NCBI GenBank assembly: GCA_954871525.1 | Contig: OX940861.1 | Coordinates: forward strand, 9,532,842-9,596,841 | DNA length: 64,000 bases | Source: Parietaria judaica | Taxonomy: Eukaryota; Streptophyta; Magnoliopsida; Rosales; Urticaceae | Direction: 5' to 3' | In this document: positions 1 through 11,510 of the stretch, one piece after another | Layout of the letters: each line of letters starts with the position of its first letter | Position numbering within the stretch: the first letter of the stretch is position 1 | Made by a program: the position numbers and the translations under genes | The notes under the pieces: generated by a model | The model's input: only the letters and a program-made list of their open reading frames with translations | Told to the model about the DNA's origin: nothing | Databases searched by the model: none

Positions 1-689
1 GCCAAAGCGTCCCGGCACCACAGTTACCACACCGCCGGAGCGGCCCGCCGGGCAAAACCCCCTCGTTGTTGCACCCATCACTACCGGGCCGGTCGCCGAG
101 CCACGACGTAACACTATTCGCCGCGATCCCTACCGGACCGCCGAGGAACTCAGCCGGACTCACCACGAGCTCCGGAGACCTCTCCGCACGAGATCGCTGG
201 CGACGAAGACGCCACGGCATCGCGAGGCTCACACCACCTAATATCGGCGACCAAAGCACCGCCGCTCGGAATCATCGGCTTCTCCGGTCTGCCTCGTGCC
301 CCGCCACCGCGCGCCTCGGTCGGAGTAGCTTGCGCAAGCTCGCCATAATCCGCCGTTGACGGTAGAAAGCCCGTCGAAAGCGTACGCCGGAGCTCGCCGA
401 AGCAAGTGGAGGGCGGAGGCAAGCCCGAAGAGGAAGAAGGAGACTCCCTTCGTGCTTCAAGGGAAGAAAAAAAAAAAAAGGAGGAAGCCTCCTGCTCCTG
501 TCGAAGGAGAGAAAAGAAAGAAGAAAAAGAAAAGAAAAGAGAAAAGAGAGAAAAAAAATTTGTATAAAAGTAATAATATATATAATAAGTAATATATATA
601 CTTATTAAGGACCCATCTTTACAAAAACGACGTCAAAGTTTCATCCGGGCAAGGTAACGACTTGAGATTTTATTTCGGTCGCCGCAACG

Positions 690-2186
690 ATGCCAGATTT
701 CATCGCGGTCGTCTCAGCGACCTCACCACCCACTTCTGCAAAGATGTCAGTCAACCTCTCCGATGACACCACGCGCGGCCCAACCGAGGGTGCCGCCCAG
801 AGCACCGAAGCGCGAAGCCCAGTTTAAAATCAGCCAGGGATGAGCGATCCCGTAGATGTCGGAGATGACATGCGATTATCACGACTAGAGGATAGTGTGT
901 TCCGACTAGCGGGGTTAATCTCCAAATACCTCGGGACGGACGACGTCGTCCATGACGTCTTCGGCGGAGACAGATCCCAAGATCTGGAGCCAACACAAAG
1001 AGATAGTCTCGAGACGCAATGGCAACCCGCCCCGGAGGACGCCCAGTCACTAGGGTCAACAGAGTCTCTGCCGACCTGGAGATAACATAGCCGTCGCCTC
1101 TCTCCAGACACCCTGGCTCCCCGGAACGAGACAGCCACCGCTACGCCGCCCCCGACAACGGCCCCGTCGGCCGCCCCAGAATGGAAAAACGAACTCGAAG
1201 CACTCAAAAAGGAGATGCGAGAGCTCGCCGCCGCCAACGGCTCAAATTCAGTCGTACGAAGCATGCTCGAAGGTACCATATCCCCCCTCGCCGACCACGT
1301 GCTTGCGGAAGAAATTGCGGGAGATCTCCGCTCCCTACCAAGCTTCGTCTACGACGGAAACGGCGACCCGACATACCACTTGGTCCGATATCAGACCACG
1401 ATGCAGCTGAAGAAATGCTCTGCTTCCACGATGTGTCAAGCTATTTGCCTCACCCTCGTAGGCGCAGCCTTTGAATGGTGTCAACGACTCCCGAAGGGCT
1501 CTATAAGTTCCTTCGAAGAACTAAAGGAGAGTTTCATCTCACGATTCTCAAGCTCGCTGGCGCGAAGAAAGGAGAAGTCCTACTTGTGGACGCTCAAGCA
1601 ACGGGAAGATGAATATCTCCAAGACTACCTAAATAGGTTCATCAGTGAATCGAACAAGGTCAACAACTACACCGACGATGATGCCGTCACCGCTGTGATC
1701 GACGGCCTCCCGTTTAGCAGCTTTGCGCGATCTCTTGTCAAAAAGAGGCCAACCTCTATGGCAGAGCTGATGGCGCGAGCCGCACAGGACATCTCGGTTG
1801 AGGAATACTTCAGCAACCGGAGACAAATAGATCAGGAAACTCGACGTCTGAACGACGACGAATCTCGAAGAAAGAAACGCCAGCCAGGCACGTCGTCAGA
1901 CCACGACGACCAATCTGGGAAACGGTTCCGGGGTGACACAACACCACTGAACACCTCTCCCGCGACGATCCTGAAACTTCACAAAGAAAAGTTCGTCCGA
2001 CCCCCGCCAATGTTAGAAGGCGCCAAGCGGAACCAGAGCAAATACTGCGAGTTCCACCAAGAAGTCGGACACTCCACCTCTGATTGTTGGCAGTTAAAGC
2101 AACAAATTGAAGGCCTGATCAAAGAAGGTAAACTCAAGGAATATGTGTCAGGAAAGACGGTCGATAGCGACACGTCATCCGACTAG
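690..2186 (+). pseudogene. Gag, first tandem copy, broken by two nonsense codons
   Basis: This is collinear with the intact gag at 5225-6721, and its ATG at 690 corresponds to 5225. Codon 46 is TAA (825-827) where the sister copy has CAA. Codon 132 is TAA (1083-1085) where the sister has TCT. The rest, including the Retrotrans_gag domain and the C-terminal Cys/His motif, stays open to the stop at 2184-2186. A protein could only start at an internal ATG such as 1215. Other differences from the sister copy are scattered single bases, so the break is recent. Confidence 0.88.
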
Positions 2187-2733
2187 CCTCTCAAGGCCGT
2201 CAGGAAACCGCCGGCAACATGTCCCCAAGTAAACCCGTTCCTTGCTCTACTATTTCTTTAAATTCCAAGAAGTACCCTTGAAGGTACACTGGTTTTGTAA
2301 AGAAGTGCCCCTCGAGGCACAAGTTTTCGCTTTTCAGCGTTGTATCCACCAAAATATTATAAATAAGAAAGAGTTCTCGCGCTCTCCCCTTTTTAATAAA
2401 AAGAAAGTATGGAAGGTTATCTCTCAAGAAAACACTTGAAGACGTACATGGGAGGTTACTTCAAAAAAACGCCAACTCCACACACGCAAAACGTGGCTGG
2501 TAGGTTATCTCTGGGACACCACCGAAAACACACGGTAGGTGATCTACGGGGAAACCACCACGATCGTAAAAGCGTAAAATGATAAGGTGTCTAGCGAAGG
2601 ACCCCCATAAACTTAAACAGAGTGTTCTTCCTAGGGACGTCACCATACATCTTTTAATCAAAGGCCAAAAATCCCCCTATGAGCAAAGATAGTTTTCCAC
2701 AAGGCAAAGCCTTCCGCAAAACTGGGGGGTTAA

Positions 2734-4066
2734 TGTTGGGGGGTATTTTTGTAAAATATATTAATAAAGAAATATTATTTAATTAATCATTTCTTTATTA
2801 ATTAAATCATTTCTAAACCCAAAACACCCTCCGGAGGCCCGTTTTCATAAAATAAAGTGTCTAGATGTTCCTAAAAATATCAAGATACTCAAAAACGACA
2901 TAAAATTTGTGAAAAACGGACGCGGGACGAGTTCGGGAGCGAAAAAACACTTCGGGAGCACTTTTGTGGGCCCCACTCGTATCCAGGCCCAATCAGGGGC
3001 TGCCACGTGGCAGCTAACACCCCCACTCGCCCACCTGCCCGCTGACGTCATCGCTGACCTCATCGCTGACGTCATCAGAGCCTGTTTTTCTCTCCTGGCG
3101 CGTGGACAACGCGTGGGCAGCGCGTAGCCGCGGAAAACCCGCGCGTGTGGGCGCGTGGAGCATCGGATCGGGCTGATTTTGGTGGCGTTGGAAAGATCGC
3201 ATTCCGAGGACCCAAAAAACTATATTTATTTTCTTCAGGGGCCTCCGGAAGTGGGAGATAATTGTGTTTTAGTCCTCGGATTCGCTTATAAAAGGAAGCT
3301 CGGTTCATTCAAACCGGAAGGCATCGGAACTCGACCAAATTCTCTCGAGCCTCTCTCTACTCCCTATAAACTCGCCTCCCCCTAAAATATTCCACTAATG
3401 TTGAGCGTCGGAGGTGAATCAGGGGGTATTCCCCCCTGTTTTCCCTGACCTCGGGTATTCTTTTGCCAGGTCCAGAAATTGAGAGAAAGCGAAAGTTTCG
3501 GAGAAATATTTTCAATAGATCAACCTGAGGGGAACCTCTGGAGAGAATCCCGGGATGATTGACGACCCCGCCTGTCTTAATTCTAGCTCTGTGCGGAACC
3601 CGTTCTGTTTCCCAGTCCGTATCTTTCATAGATATCGTGACTTTGTGAACAGTCTGTAGGACCCAGACTAGGATTGACTTCACGGGCCGAGGGTCCAATC
3701 TCCTGAGATTCATTGCTGGATCAAACACACTCTCCCGTTCGTAGGAACCCGATCCTGTGAGGAGCCCAAACCTGTAACCCGGGCCTAGTCCATTCCTGGC
3801 CTGGAGGTAACAGGTAGTGAGTATCCCCGGATCGCCGGATCACGAACGGCGAACGATACGTTTAGATCTCAGTACCAGGGACTTCGCTCGGAATCCGTAT
3901 CATACACACCAAGAAGGGGGAAAGAATCTGTCATCCCCGCAATAGGGCCTACAAACCCAACACAAGTCATCATAAGCCCACCAAAAGTCCACAAAACGAC
4001 ATTGGGCCCGGTCCAACACCAACAATTGGGCAGCAACAGTGTTTGATCCAAAAAACGGCATCAACA
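2734..4066 (+). repeat. LTR (middle copy) of the gag-only retrotransposon
   Basis: 1333 bp starting TGTTGGGGGG and ending CATCAACA, with TGTTG/CAACA terminal inverted repeats. A purine-rich tract lies just upstream (2718-2733) and a primer-site-like sequence just downstream (4067 on). A TATA-like ttataaaagg at 3286-3295 marks the probable U3/R boundary. It is shared by the two tandem units, so it can act as 3' LTR of one and 5' LTR of the next. The ORFs it contains have no recognisable homology and I do not call them. Confidence 0.93.
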
Positions 4067-4280
4067 TTTTGGCGCTAGAAGGAGGGGGCTCACGAGTTTA
4101 AGCCTCGAGTCCCTACCAGCACATTCGGCCACCACGGTCGCCATACATCACACTCGTTGCAACCGAGCCACCACGAGCTCGGATTCGCACCCACAAACAC
4201 CGCCGCATCATTCCGGTCGTCAAAACTCCATATATATATTATATATATACTTCCTCAAAAATATATATATATCCCTTTTT

Positions 4281-4317
<37 letters not shown>

Positions 4318-5224
4318 CACAACGTGATCAGCAAATATATCATACACCTTGTAAGTATAATATATACAATTTCACATATATTCCCTTATACACACAAATA
4401 TATATATTATACATATATACATATAAATAAATATATGTATATATAATATATAAAAAAAAAAAGCAGAGCTCCCGCGAGGCCAACGTAGCGGAGGCTTCAT
4501 TGTCTCCATCCCGGGAAGTTTCGCCGCCGACGAGCCAAAGCGTCCCGGCACCACAGTTACCACACCGCCGGAGCGGCCCGCCGGGAAAAACCCCCTCGTT
4601 GTTGCACCCATCACTACCGGGCCGGTCGCCGAGCCACGGCGTAACACTATTCGCCGCGATCCCTACCGGACCGCCGAGGAACTCAGCCGGACTCACCACG
4701 AGCTCCGGAGACCTCTCCGCACGAGATCGCTGGCGACGAAGACGCCTCGGCATCGCGAGGCTCACACCACCTAATATCGGCGACCAAAGCACCGCCGCTC
4801 GGAATCATCGGCTTCTCCGGTCTGCCTCGTGCCCCGCCACCGCGCGCCTCGGTCGGAGTAGCTTGCGCAAGCTCGCCATAATCCGCCGTTGACGGTAGAA
4901 AGCCCGTCGAAAGCGTACGCCGGAGCTCGCCGAAGCAAGTGGAGGGCGGAGGCAAGCCCGAAGAGGAAGAAGGAGACTCCCTTCGTGCTTCAAGGGAAGA
5001 AAAAAAAAAAAAAAGGAGGAAGCCTCCTGCTCCTGTCGAAGGAGAGAAAAGAAAGAAGAAAAAGAAAAGAAAAGAGAAAAGAGAGAAAAAAAAATTGTAT
5101 AAAAGTAATAATATATATAATAAGTAATATATATACTTATTAAGGACCCATCTTTACAAAAACGACGTCAAAGTTTCATCCGGGCAAGGTAACGACTTGA
5201 GATTTTATTTCGGTCGCCGCAACG
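4067..5224 (+). other. Primer binding site and leader of the second tandem unit
   Basis: Directly after the LTR comes a TTTTGGCGCTAGAAGGAGG-type sequence, in the position of a tRNA primer binding site. The related element at 16560 has nearly the same sequence. The leader is ~1.16 kb. It holds AT microsatellite tracts at about 4230-4450 and a purine-rich A/G stretch at about 4990-5100. ORFs there (lysine-rich or tyrosine/isoleucine-rich) are low-complexity by-products. The primer tRNA was not identified. Confidence 0.75.
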
Positions 5225-6721
5225 ATGCCAGATTTCATCGCGGTCGTCTCAGCGACCTCACCACCCACTTCTGCAAAGATGTCAGTCAACCTCTCCGATG
5301 ACACCACGCGCGGCCCCACCGAGGGTGCCGCCCAGAGCACCGAAGCGCGAAGCCCAGTTCAAAATCAGCCAGGGATGAGCGATCCCGTAGATGTCGGAGA
5401 TGACATGCGATTATCACGACTGGAGGATAGTGTGTTCCGACTAGCGGGGTTAATCTCCAAATACCTCGGGACGGACGACGTCGTCCATGACGTCTTCGGC
5501 GGAGACAGATCCCAAGATCTGGAGCCAACACAAAGAGATAGTCTCGAGACGCAATGGCAACCCGCCCCGGAGGACGCCCAGTCACTAGGGTCAACAGAGT
5601 CTCTGCCGACCTGGAGATCTCATAGCCGTCGCCTCTCTCCAGACACCCTGGCTCCCCGGAACGAGACAGCCACCGCTACGCCGCCCCCGACAACGGCCCC
5701 GTCGGCCGCCCCAGAATGGAAAAACGAACTCGAAGCACTCAAAAAGGAGATGCGAGAGCTCGCCGCCGCCAACGGCTCAAATTCAGTCGTACGAAGCATG
5801 CTCGAAGGGACCATATCCCCCCTCGCCGACCACGTGCTTGCGGAAGAAATTGCGGGAGATCTCCGCTCCCTACCAAGCTTCGTCTACGACGGAAACGGCG
5901 ACCCGACATACCACTTGGTCCGATATCAGACCACGATGCAGCTGAAGAAATGCTCTGCTTCCACGATGTGTCAAGCATTTTGCCTCACCCTCGTAGGCGC
6001 AGCCTTTGAATGGTATCAACGACTCCCGAAGGGCTCTATAAGTTCCTTCGAAGAACTAAAGGAGAGTTTCATCTCACGATTCTCAAGCTCGCTGGCGCGA
6101 AGAAAGGAGAAGTCCTACTTGTGGACGCTCAAGCAACGGGAAGATGAATATCTCCAAGACTACCTAAATAGGTTCATCAGTGAATCGAACAAGGTCAACA
6201 ACTACACCGACGATGATGCCGTCACCGCTGTGATCGACGGCCTCCCGTTTAGCAGCTTTGCGCGATCTCTTGTCAAAAAGAGGCCAACCTCTATGGCAGA
6301 GCTGATGGCGCGAGCCGCACAGGACATCTCGGTTGAGGAATACTTCAGCAACCGGAGACAAATAGATCAGGAAACTCGACGTCTGAACGACGGCGAATCT
6401 CGAAGAAAGAAACGCCAGCCAGGCACGTCGTCAGACCACGACGACCAATCTGGGAAACGGTTCCGGGGTGACACAACACCACTGAACACCTCTCCCGCGA
6501 CGATCCTGAAACTTCACAAAGAAAAGTTCGTCCGACCCCCGCCAATGTTAGAAGGCGCCAAGCGGAACCAGAGCAAATACTGCGAGTTCCACCAAGAAGT
6601 CGGACACTCCACCTCTGATTGTTGGCAGTTAAAGCAACAAATTGAAGGCCTGATCAAAGAAGGTAAACTCAAGGAATATGTGTCAGGAAAGACGGTCGAT
6701 AGCGACACGTCATCCGACTAG
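5225..6721 (+). CDS. gag: Gag polyprotein of a Ty3/Gypsy element, intact
   Basis: 498 codons with no break. The N-terminal third is acidic and low in complexity. A short heptad-like, charged segment lies near residues 163-185. A Retrotrans_gag-type capsid region occupies about residues 215-335, with the hallmarks YDGNGDP, a W-Y-Q-R-L-P segment and F-x-S-R-F. A basic linker follows. A Cys/His motif with the pattern C-x2-H...G-H-x4-D-C at about residues 452-470 takes the place of a zinc knuckle. This arrangement is typical of the Tat side of plant Gypsy elements (family knowledge). Gag would form the particle that packages element RNA in the cytoplasm. No pol follows: translation stops at 6719-6721 and ~550 bp of non-coding sequence leads to the polypurine tract. 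Later ATGs (5279, 5374) are possible starts. The 5225 start is the longest and is conserved in the sister copy. Confidence 0.9.
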   Translation: MPDFIAVVSATSPPTSAKMSVNLSDDTTRGPTEGAAQSTEARSPVQNQPGMSDPVDVGDDMRLSRLEDSVFRLAGLISKYLGTDDVVHDVFGGDRSQDLEPTQRDSLETQWQPAPEDAQSLGSTESLPTWRSHSRRLSPDTLAPRNETATATPPPTTAPSAAPEWKNELEALKKEMRELAAANGSNSVVRSMLEGTISPLADHVLAEEIAGDLRSLPSFVYDGNGDPTYHLVRYQTTMQLKKCSASTMCQAFCLTLVGAAFEWYQRLPKGSISSFEELKESFISRFSSSLARRKEKSYLWTLKQREDEYLQDYLNRFISESNKVNNYTDDDAVTAVIDGLPFSSFARSLVKKRPTSMAELMARAAQDISVEEYFSNRRQIDQETRRLNDGESRRKKRQPGTSSDHDDQSGKRFRGDTTPLNTSPATILKLHKEKFVRPPPMLEGAKRNQSKYCEFHQEVGHSTSDCWQLKQQIEGLIKEGKLKEYVSGKTVDSDTSSD

Positions 6722-7252
6722 CCTCTCAAGGCCGTCAGGAAACCGCCGGCAACATGTCTCCAAGTAAACCCGTTCCTTGCTCTACTATTTCTTTAAATTC
6801 CAAGAAGTACCCTTGAAGGTACACTGGTTTTGTAAAGAAGTGCCCCTCGAGGCACAAGTTTTCGCTTTTCAGCGTTGTATCCACCAAAATATTATAAATA
6901 AGAAAGAGTTCTCGCGCTCTCCCCTTTTTACTAAAAAGAAAGTATGGAAGGTTATCTCTCAAGAAAACACTTGAAGACGTACATGGGAGGTTACTTCAAA
7001 AAAACGCCAACTCCACACACGCAAAACGTGGCTGGTAGGTTATCTCTGGGACACCACCGAAAACACACGGTAGGTGATCTACGGGGAAACCACCACGATC
7101 GTAAAAGCGTAAAATGATAAGGTGTCTAGCGAAGGACCCCCATAAACTTAAACAGAGTGTTCTTCCTAGGGACGTCACCATACATCTTTTAATCAAAGGC
7201 CAAAAATCCCCCTATGAGCAAAGATAGTTTTCCACAAGGCAAAGCCTTCCGC

Positions 7253-7268
7253 AAAACTGGGGGGTTAA
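7253..7268 (+). other. Polypurine tract
   Basis: aaaactggggggttaa lies directly before the right LTR, and an identical tract precedes the middle LTR at 2718-2733. Its position and G-rich composition fit the plus-strand primer of reverse transcription. Confidence 0.8.
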
Positions 7269-8601
7269 TGTTGGGGGGTATTTTTGTAAAATATATTAAT
7301 AAAGAAATATTATTTAATTAATCATTTCTTTATTAATTAAATCATTTCTAAACCCAAAACACCCTCCGGAGGCCCGTTTTCATAAAATAAAGTGTCTAGA
7401 TGTTCCTAAAAATATCAAGATACTCAAAAACGACATAAAATTTGTGAAAAACGGACGCGGGACGAGTTCGGGAGCGAAAAAACACTTCGGGAGCACTTTT
7501 GTGGGCCCCACTCGTATCCAGGCCCAATCAGGGGCTGCCACGTGGCAGCTAACACCCCCACTCGCCCACCTGCCCGCTGACGTCATCGCTGACCTCATCG
7601 CTGACGTCATCAGAGCCTGTTTTTCTCTCCTGGCGCGTGGACAGCGCGTGGGCAGCGCGTAGCCGCGGAAAACCCGCGCGTGTGGGCGCGTGGAGCATCG
7701 GATCGGGCTGATTTTGGTGGCGTTGGAAAGATCGCATTCCGAGGACCCAAAAAACTATATTTATTTTCTTCAGGGGCCTCCGGAAGTGGGAGATAATTGC
7801 GTTTTAGTCCTCGGATTCGCTTATAAAAGGAAGCTCGGTTCATTCAAACCGGAAGGCATCGGAACTCGACCAAATTCTCTCGAGCCTCTCTCTACTCCCT
7901 ATAAACTCGCCTCCCCCTAAAATATTCCACTAATGTTGAGCGTCGGAGGTGAATCAGGGGGTATTCCCCCCTGTTTTCCCTGACCTCGGGTATTCTTTTG
8001 CCAGGTCCAGAAATTGAGAGAAAGCGAAAGTTTCGGAGAAATATTTTCAATAGATCAACCTGAGGGGAACCTCTGGAGAGAATCCCGGGATGATTGACGA
8101 CCCCGCCTGTCTTAATTCTAGCTCTGTGCGGAACCCGTTCTGTTTCCCAGTCCGTATCTTTCATAGATATCGTGACTTTGTGAACAGTCTGTAGGACCCA
8201 GACTAGGATTGACTTCACGGGCCGAGGGTCCAATCTCCTGAGATTCATTGCTGGATCAAACACACTCTCCCGTTCGTAGGAACCCGATCCTGTGAGGAGC
8301 CCAAACCTGTAACCCGGGCCTAGTCCATTCCTGGCCTGGAGGTAACAGGTAGTGAGTATCCCCGGATCGCCGGATCACGAACGGCGAACGATACGTTTAG
8401 ATCTCAGTACCAGGGACTTCGCTCGGAATCCGTATCATACACACCAAGAAGGGGGAAAGAATCTGTCATCCCCGCAATAGGGCCTACAAACCCAACACAA
8501 GTCATCATAAGCCCACCAAAAGTCCACAAAACGACATTGGGCCCGGTCCAACACCAACAATTGGGCAGCAACAGTGTTTGATCCAAAAAACGGCATCAAC
8601 A
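7269..8601 (+). repeat. LTR (right copy) of the gag-only retrotransposon
   Basis: 1333 bp, same length as the middle LTR and nearly identical. It ends CAACA at 8601 and is followed by unique sequence beginning attac. A TATA-like element sits at about 7821-7830. Confidence 0.93.
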
Positions 8602-11428
8602 ATTACTATGATATATATTAAAAAAATCCTTGGGATGACTTCAAATGAAACAAAAGTGGATTTTTCTTAAAAGTGTGTCAGATGTGTTTATTAATGTTCT
8701 TATGTTCGCTCAAAATAACTCCTGCATTGACTATATAATGTAAAACTCACGCAACCGGGAAAAAAAAATCAAAATATGGGGATTTCAATTTTAGATTTCT
8801 GTTTATTTTTTTAAGATTTTTTTTTAATTTTAAAAAAAATATATTTAGAACAGCAGGTTGAAGTTGAACTATTGATAGTATAATAGTAATATTTATAAAT
8901 AAATAAATAAATAAGAAGAGGGGAATGGGCCAATTTTTGCTCAAAGTCATGTGTGTTGGGCAGCTGAATGAGCATCGTCAAAGTAAGTGGTTGGAAACAA
9001 TATTTTCTTTTTCAACAAAACCACTAGTGGGCCTTTAGTCTTTCTTATCCATAATGAGATAACCCGAAATATGATATACACAATCAAAATTTGGCCCACT
9101 GAAGATTTGCATCTGAAAGCCCATAGAAACATACATTTTGAAGAAAATTGTTGTTTTTTTTTTTTTTTTTTTTTAATGTTCTTATGTTGGCTCAAAAGAA
9201 CTCATATATTGATTTTCTAATATTTTTAGATGATGTAAACCTCAAGAACATCGATTTTTTTTTTTATTCATATAGACACGAGTTAGTTTTTCTGTCATCT
9301 TGAGTCTATCGTGTGAACATAATTTCAAAAAAAATAAGTTCACTTGAATTAAAATAAAAAATAAAAAACTAACGGAATTTGGTAATTTAATGTAGAATAC
9401 TCATATTCTTGAACTTATCTTAAAAAAAATGGATTAAAAAAAGGTTAGTCATGACAAAAATTTTAATACTTTCAAAAAATAGACATGTAAGTTTCAAAAA
9501 AAAAAAAAAAAACTCGCCCGGAATAAATTTCAATTTTTTAGTTTTGTATCCCCATTGATACTTCCGTCAAGATTTCCGTCCTCCGCCGCTATCCATTTCA
9601 CATGTCACACAGATAAGGCTTTTCAGTATTTAAGTAAGGGTTAATACCGACAAAAAGTCCCATTACTTTTAAAAGACACACCGCACCAAGATCTATTCAA
9701 GCACACCCACATTGGTGGGAACCAGAACGATGGTCTGAATCCATGCAGATTTTGCGAGAAACGACCTGACACAATACTCAATCGAAAATTTTAACACTTT
9801 AGCGAGATAGAAAGGTTTTCCCAAGTCGTAGCTCTTGCTTCGCCTATGTGAAAATATAAGTACATAAACACCAAGTAGAGCATCTCCATATTTGTAATCC
9901 TGTCGAGTCCGACAAATAAACTTGACCTCATCGAATCACAAAGGAGAGTGACACTTGCTCCAATTAGTTGCGAACATCTCATTCTTCACGTCGCTGTCCT
10001 TTTCCCGAAGGTTATTCTCAGAATATATCTCTGTAAGCGCTATCGATTTTGAACCTTTATATCTGGAACATATGGGAGCTGCACAATTCAAATCTTCATG
10101 TCTTGATGACAAGATTAACTCCTTCATATTCTCCGATGATAGACAAACACTCGCAATCTACTCCTTTTCATTATGCTTGTAATATACACAATTCCTATTT
10201 GACAATAATGCGTGGAGAAGTCGACTTAGTCAGACCTTGATTGAGGATACACACTGATTTGTGTACCTTGTGGACTGGCTAAATTATCTTGCAACTATTA
10301 TCACGATATGTATACCAATAAATTTTCATTAAAAACAACATAAAAACATAGAATATAGGATAATTAAAGAGATATCAATGTTCCCAGCCTGAATTTTACC
10401 GATTGGAATTGAAGCTGTCAATTTCATGCATTGATAGCAATATATAAAGGCAAATTTAGGATTAGCACTACCATATTAATCCCAGCATGTCAAGACACAC
10501 AAGGACCGTGATTGCGCTACATCATTCGAGAACAAACATTATCCAACTAGCTAGTTCGACCACAATCTTGATCATATTATTCACCCCATGATTTACCACA
10601 CTTCTTTTTTACTACTTTACTTCTGTTCATTTTACAAGCATCAGCTTTTTTGGCATGAATACAAATGGCGTTACATGTCTTTGCAGTACACTTTCTGAGA
10701 TTAATAGAATCTGTCCCGTGAACGACATGGCAGCCACCAGTCACGCCACAGCGCGCGGTGGCACTGGCCCGACGCCACGGCACGCATATCTATCTATAAA
10801 TATATATACATACATGTGTAAGTATATTAATCCAGAAATCCACGTTTTGGGGTCGACCATGCACACGCCACGCGTAGTCATTTTGGCTGCTAATAATATA
10901 TTTGCCAACTCTCTATGACTCACTAGCATGACGTCTCCATCTCCTGCAGCAAACTTACACTTTGCTTTTATTGGGTTTTTCTGCAGAAGCTCATCCTCCA
11001 ATCACATCGCTGCGATTGCATGCAAAGCGGAGATGGCGAGGCGACACGTGTAGAAAGCGCCAAACCTAACCGACTGAGGATAATAAAGATAAAATGTAAA
11101 AGTGAAATGACCAAACCAATGGAGATAGGTGTAGGCACGCATGGCGGCCCAGGCGCACACGCGTTGCGCCGACGGTGCGCTATGTCTGCGTTCATGCACC
11201 TCATTCGGCCTCAGATCTCCTAAACTACCACTCTAATTACTCACTACTAGTACTGGGGTGTCTAAATTACCCACATGTCCTTACTCTCTAAGCTTGCGCC
11301 AACACGTACCCACGTGGCGCCATCTCCTCGCTCAGAGCTTCATGTTTGCCCTTCTCCCATTGCTCGATTCCCACCGTTTAAAACTACTCTTCTCCAATCA
11401 CATGCAATGCACCACTCCTCTTCCTTGG
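8602..11428. other. Intergenic region without a recognisable gene
   Basis: AT-rich, with homopolymer runs (for example T18-like at about 9155-9175 and A-runs at 9497). A ~30-bp sequence, aatgttcttatgtt plus flanks, occurs at about 8693 and again at about 9176, so a degraded repeat is probably present. ORFs at 9791-10240 show no family resemblance I can support. The last ~700 bp become mixed in composition and contain several cacgtg-like and acgtg motifs (for example 11045 and 11310), consistent with promoter DNA of the gene at 11511. Confidence 0.5.
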
Positions 11429-11438
11429 CTATATATCT
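11429..11438 (+). promoter_or_regulatory. Probable TATA box of the 11511 gene
   Basis: ctatatatct lies ~73-82 bp before the start codon. It is followed by a CT-rich leader (ctctctctc at about 11463-11475), a common arrangement in plant 5' UTRs. Confidence 0.55.
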
Positions 11439-11510
11439 CTCTTGATCTACTCTCCTCATCCCCTCTCTCTCTCTCATCGTCTCTACATACATGTATATAG
11501 ATATATAAAA

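Larger units (their letters stand above)
1..8601 (+). mobile_element. Tandem gag-only (TR-GAG-like) Ty3/Gypsy LTR retrotransposon, left end outside window
   Basis: The first ~4.07 kb repeats at an offset of ~4535 bp. The order is internal region (1-2733), LTR (2734-4066), internal region (4067-7268), LTR (7269-8601), so at least one more LTR should lie to the left. The internal region is only ~3.2 kb and encodes Gag alone. No protease, reverse transcriptase, RNase H or integrase motif is visible, so the element must borrow enzymes (inference, as known for TR-GAG elements). The two LTRs are both 1333 bp and I noticed only two base differences (3109/7644 and 3265/7800), implying a recent origin. 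Both LTRs begin TGTTG and end CAACA. The 5 bases after the right end are attac; the matching left target duplication is outside the window. Confidence 0.9.

Noticed and set aside
356..592. Lysine-rich ORF (also at 4889-5143)
   Set aside because: Translation of an A/G-rich leader tract of the retroelement; its length varies with the A-run between copies.
3357..3728. 123-codon minus-strand ORF in the LTR, repeated at 7892-8263
   Set aside because: Lies wholly within LTR sequence and has no protein resemblance; conserved only because the LTRs are near identical.
9791..10240. Overlapping ORFs of 63-75 codons
   Set aside because: No similarity, no coding bias and frames overlap on both strands; treated as non-coding.
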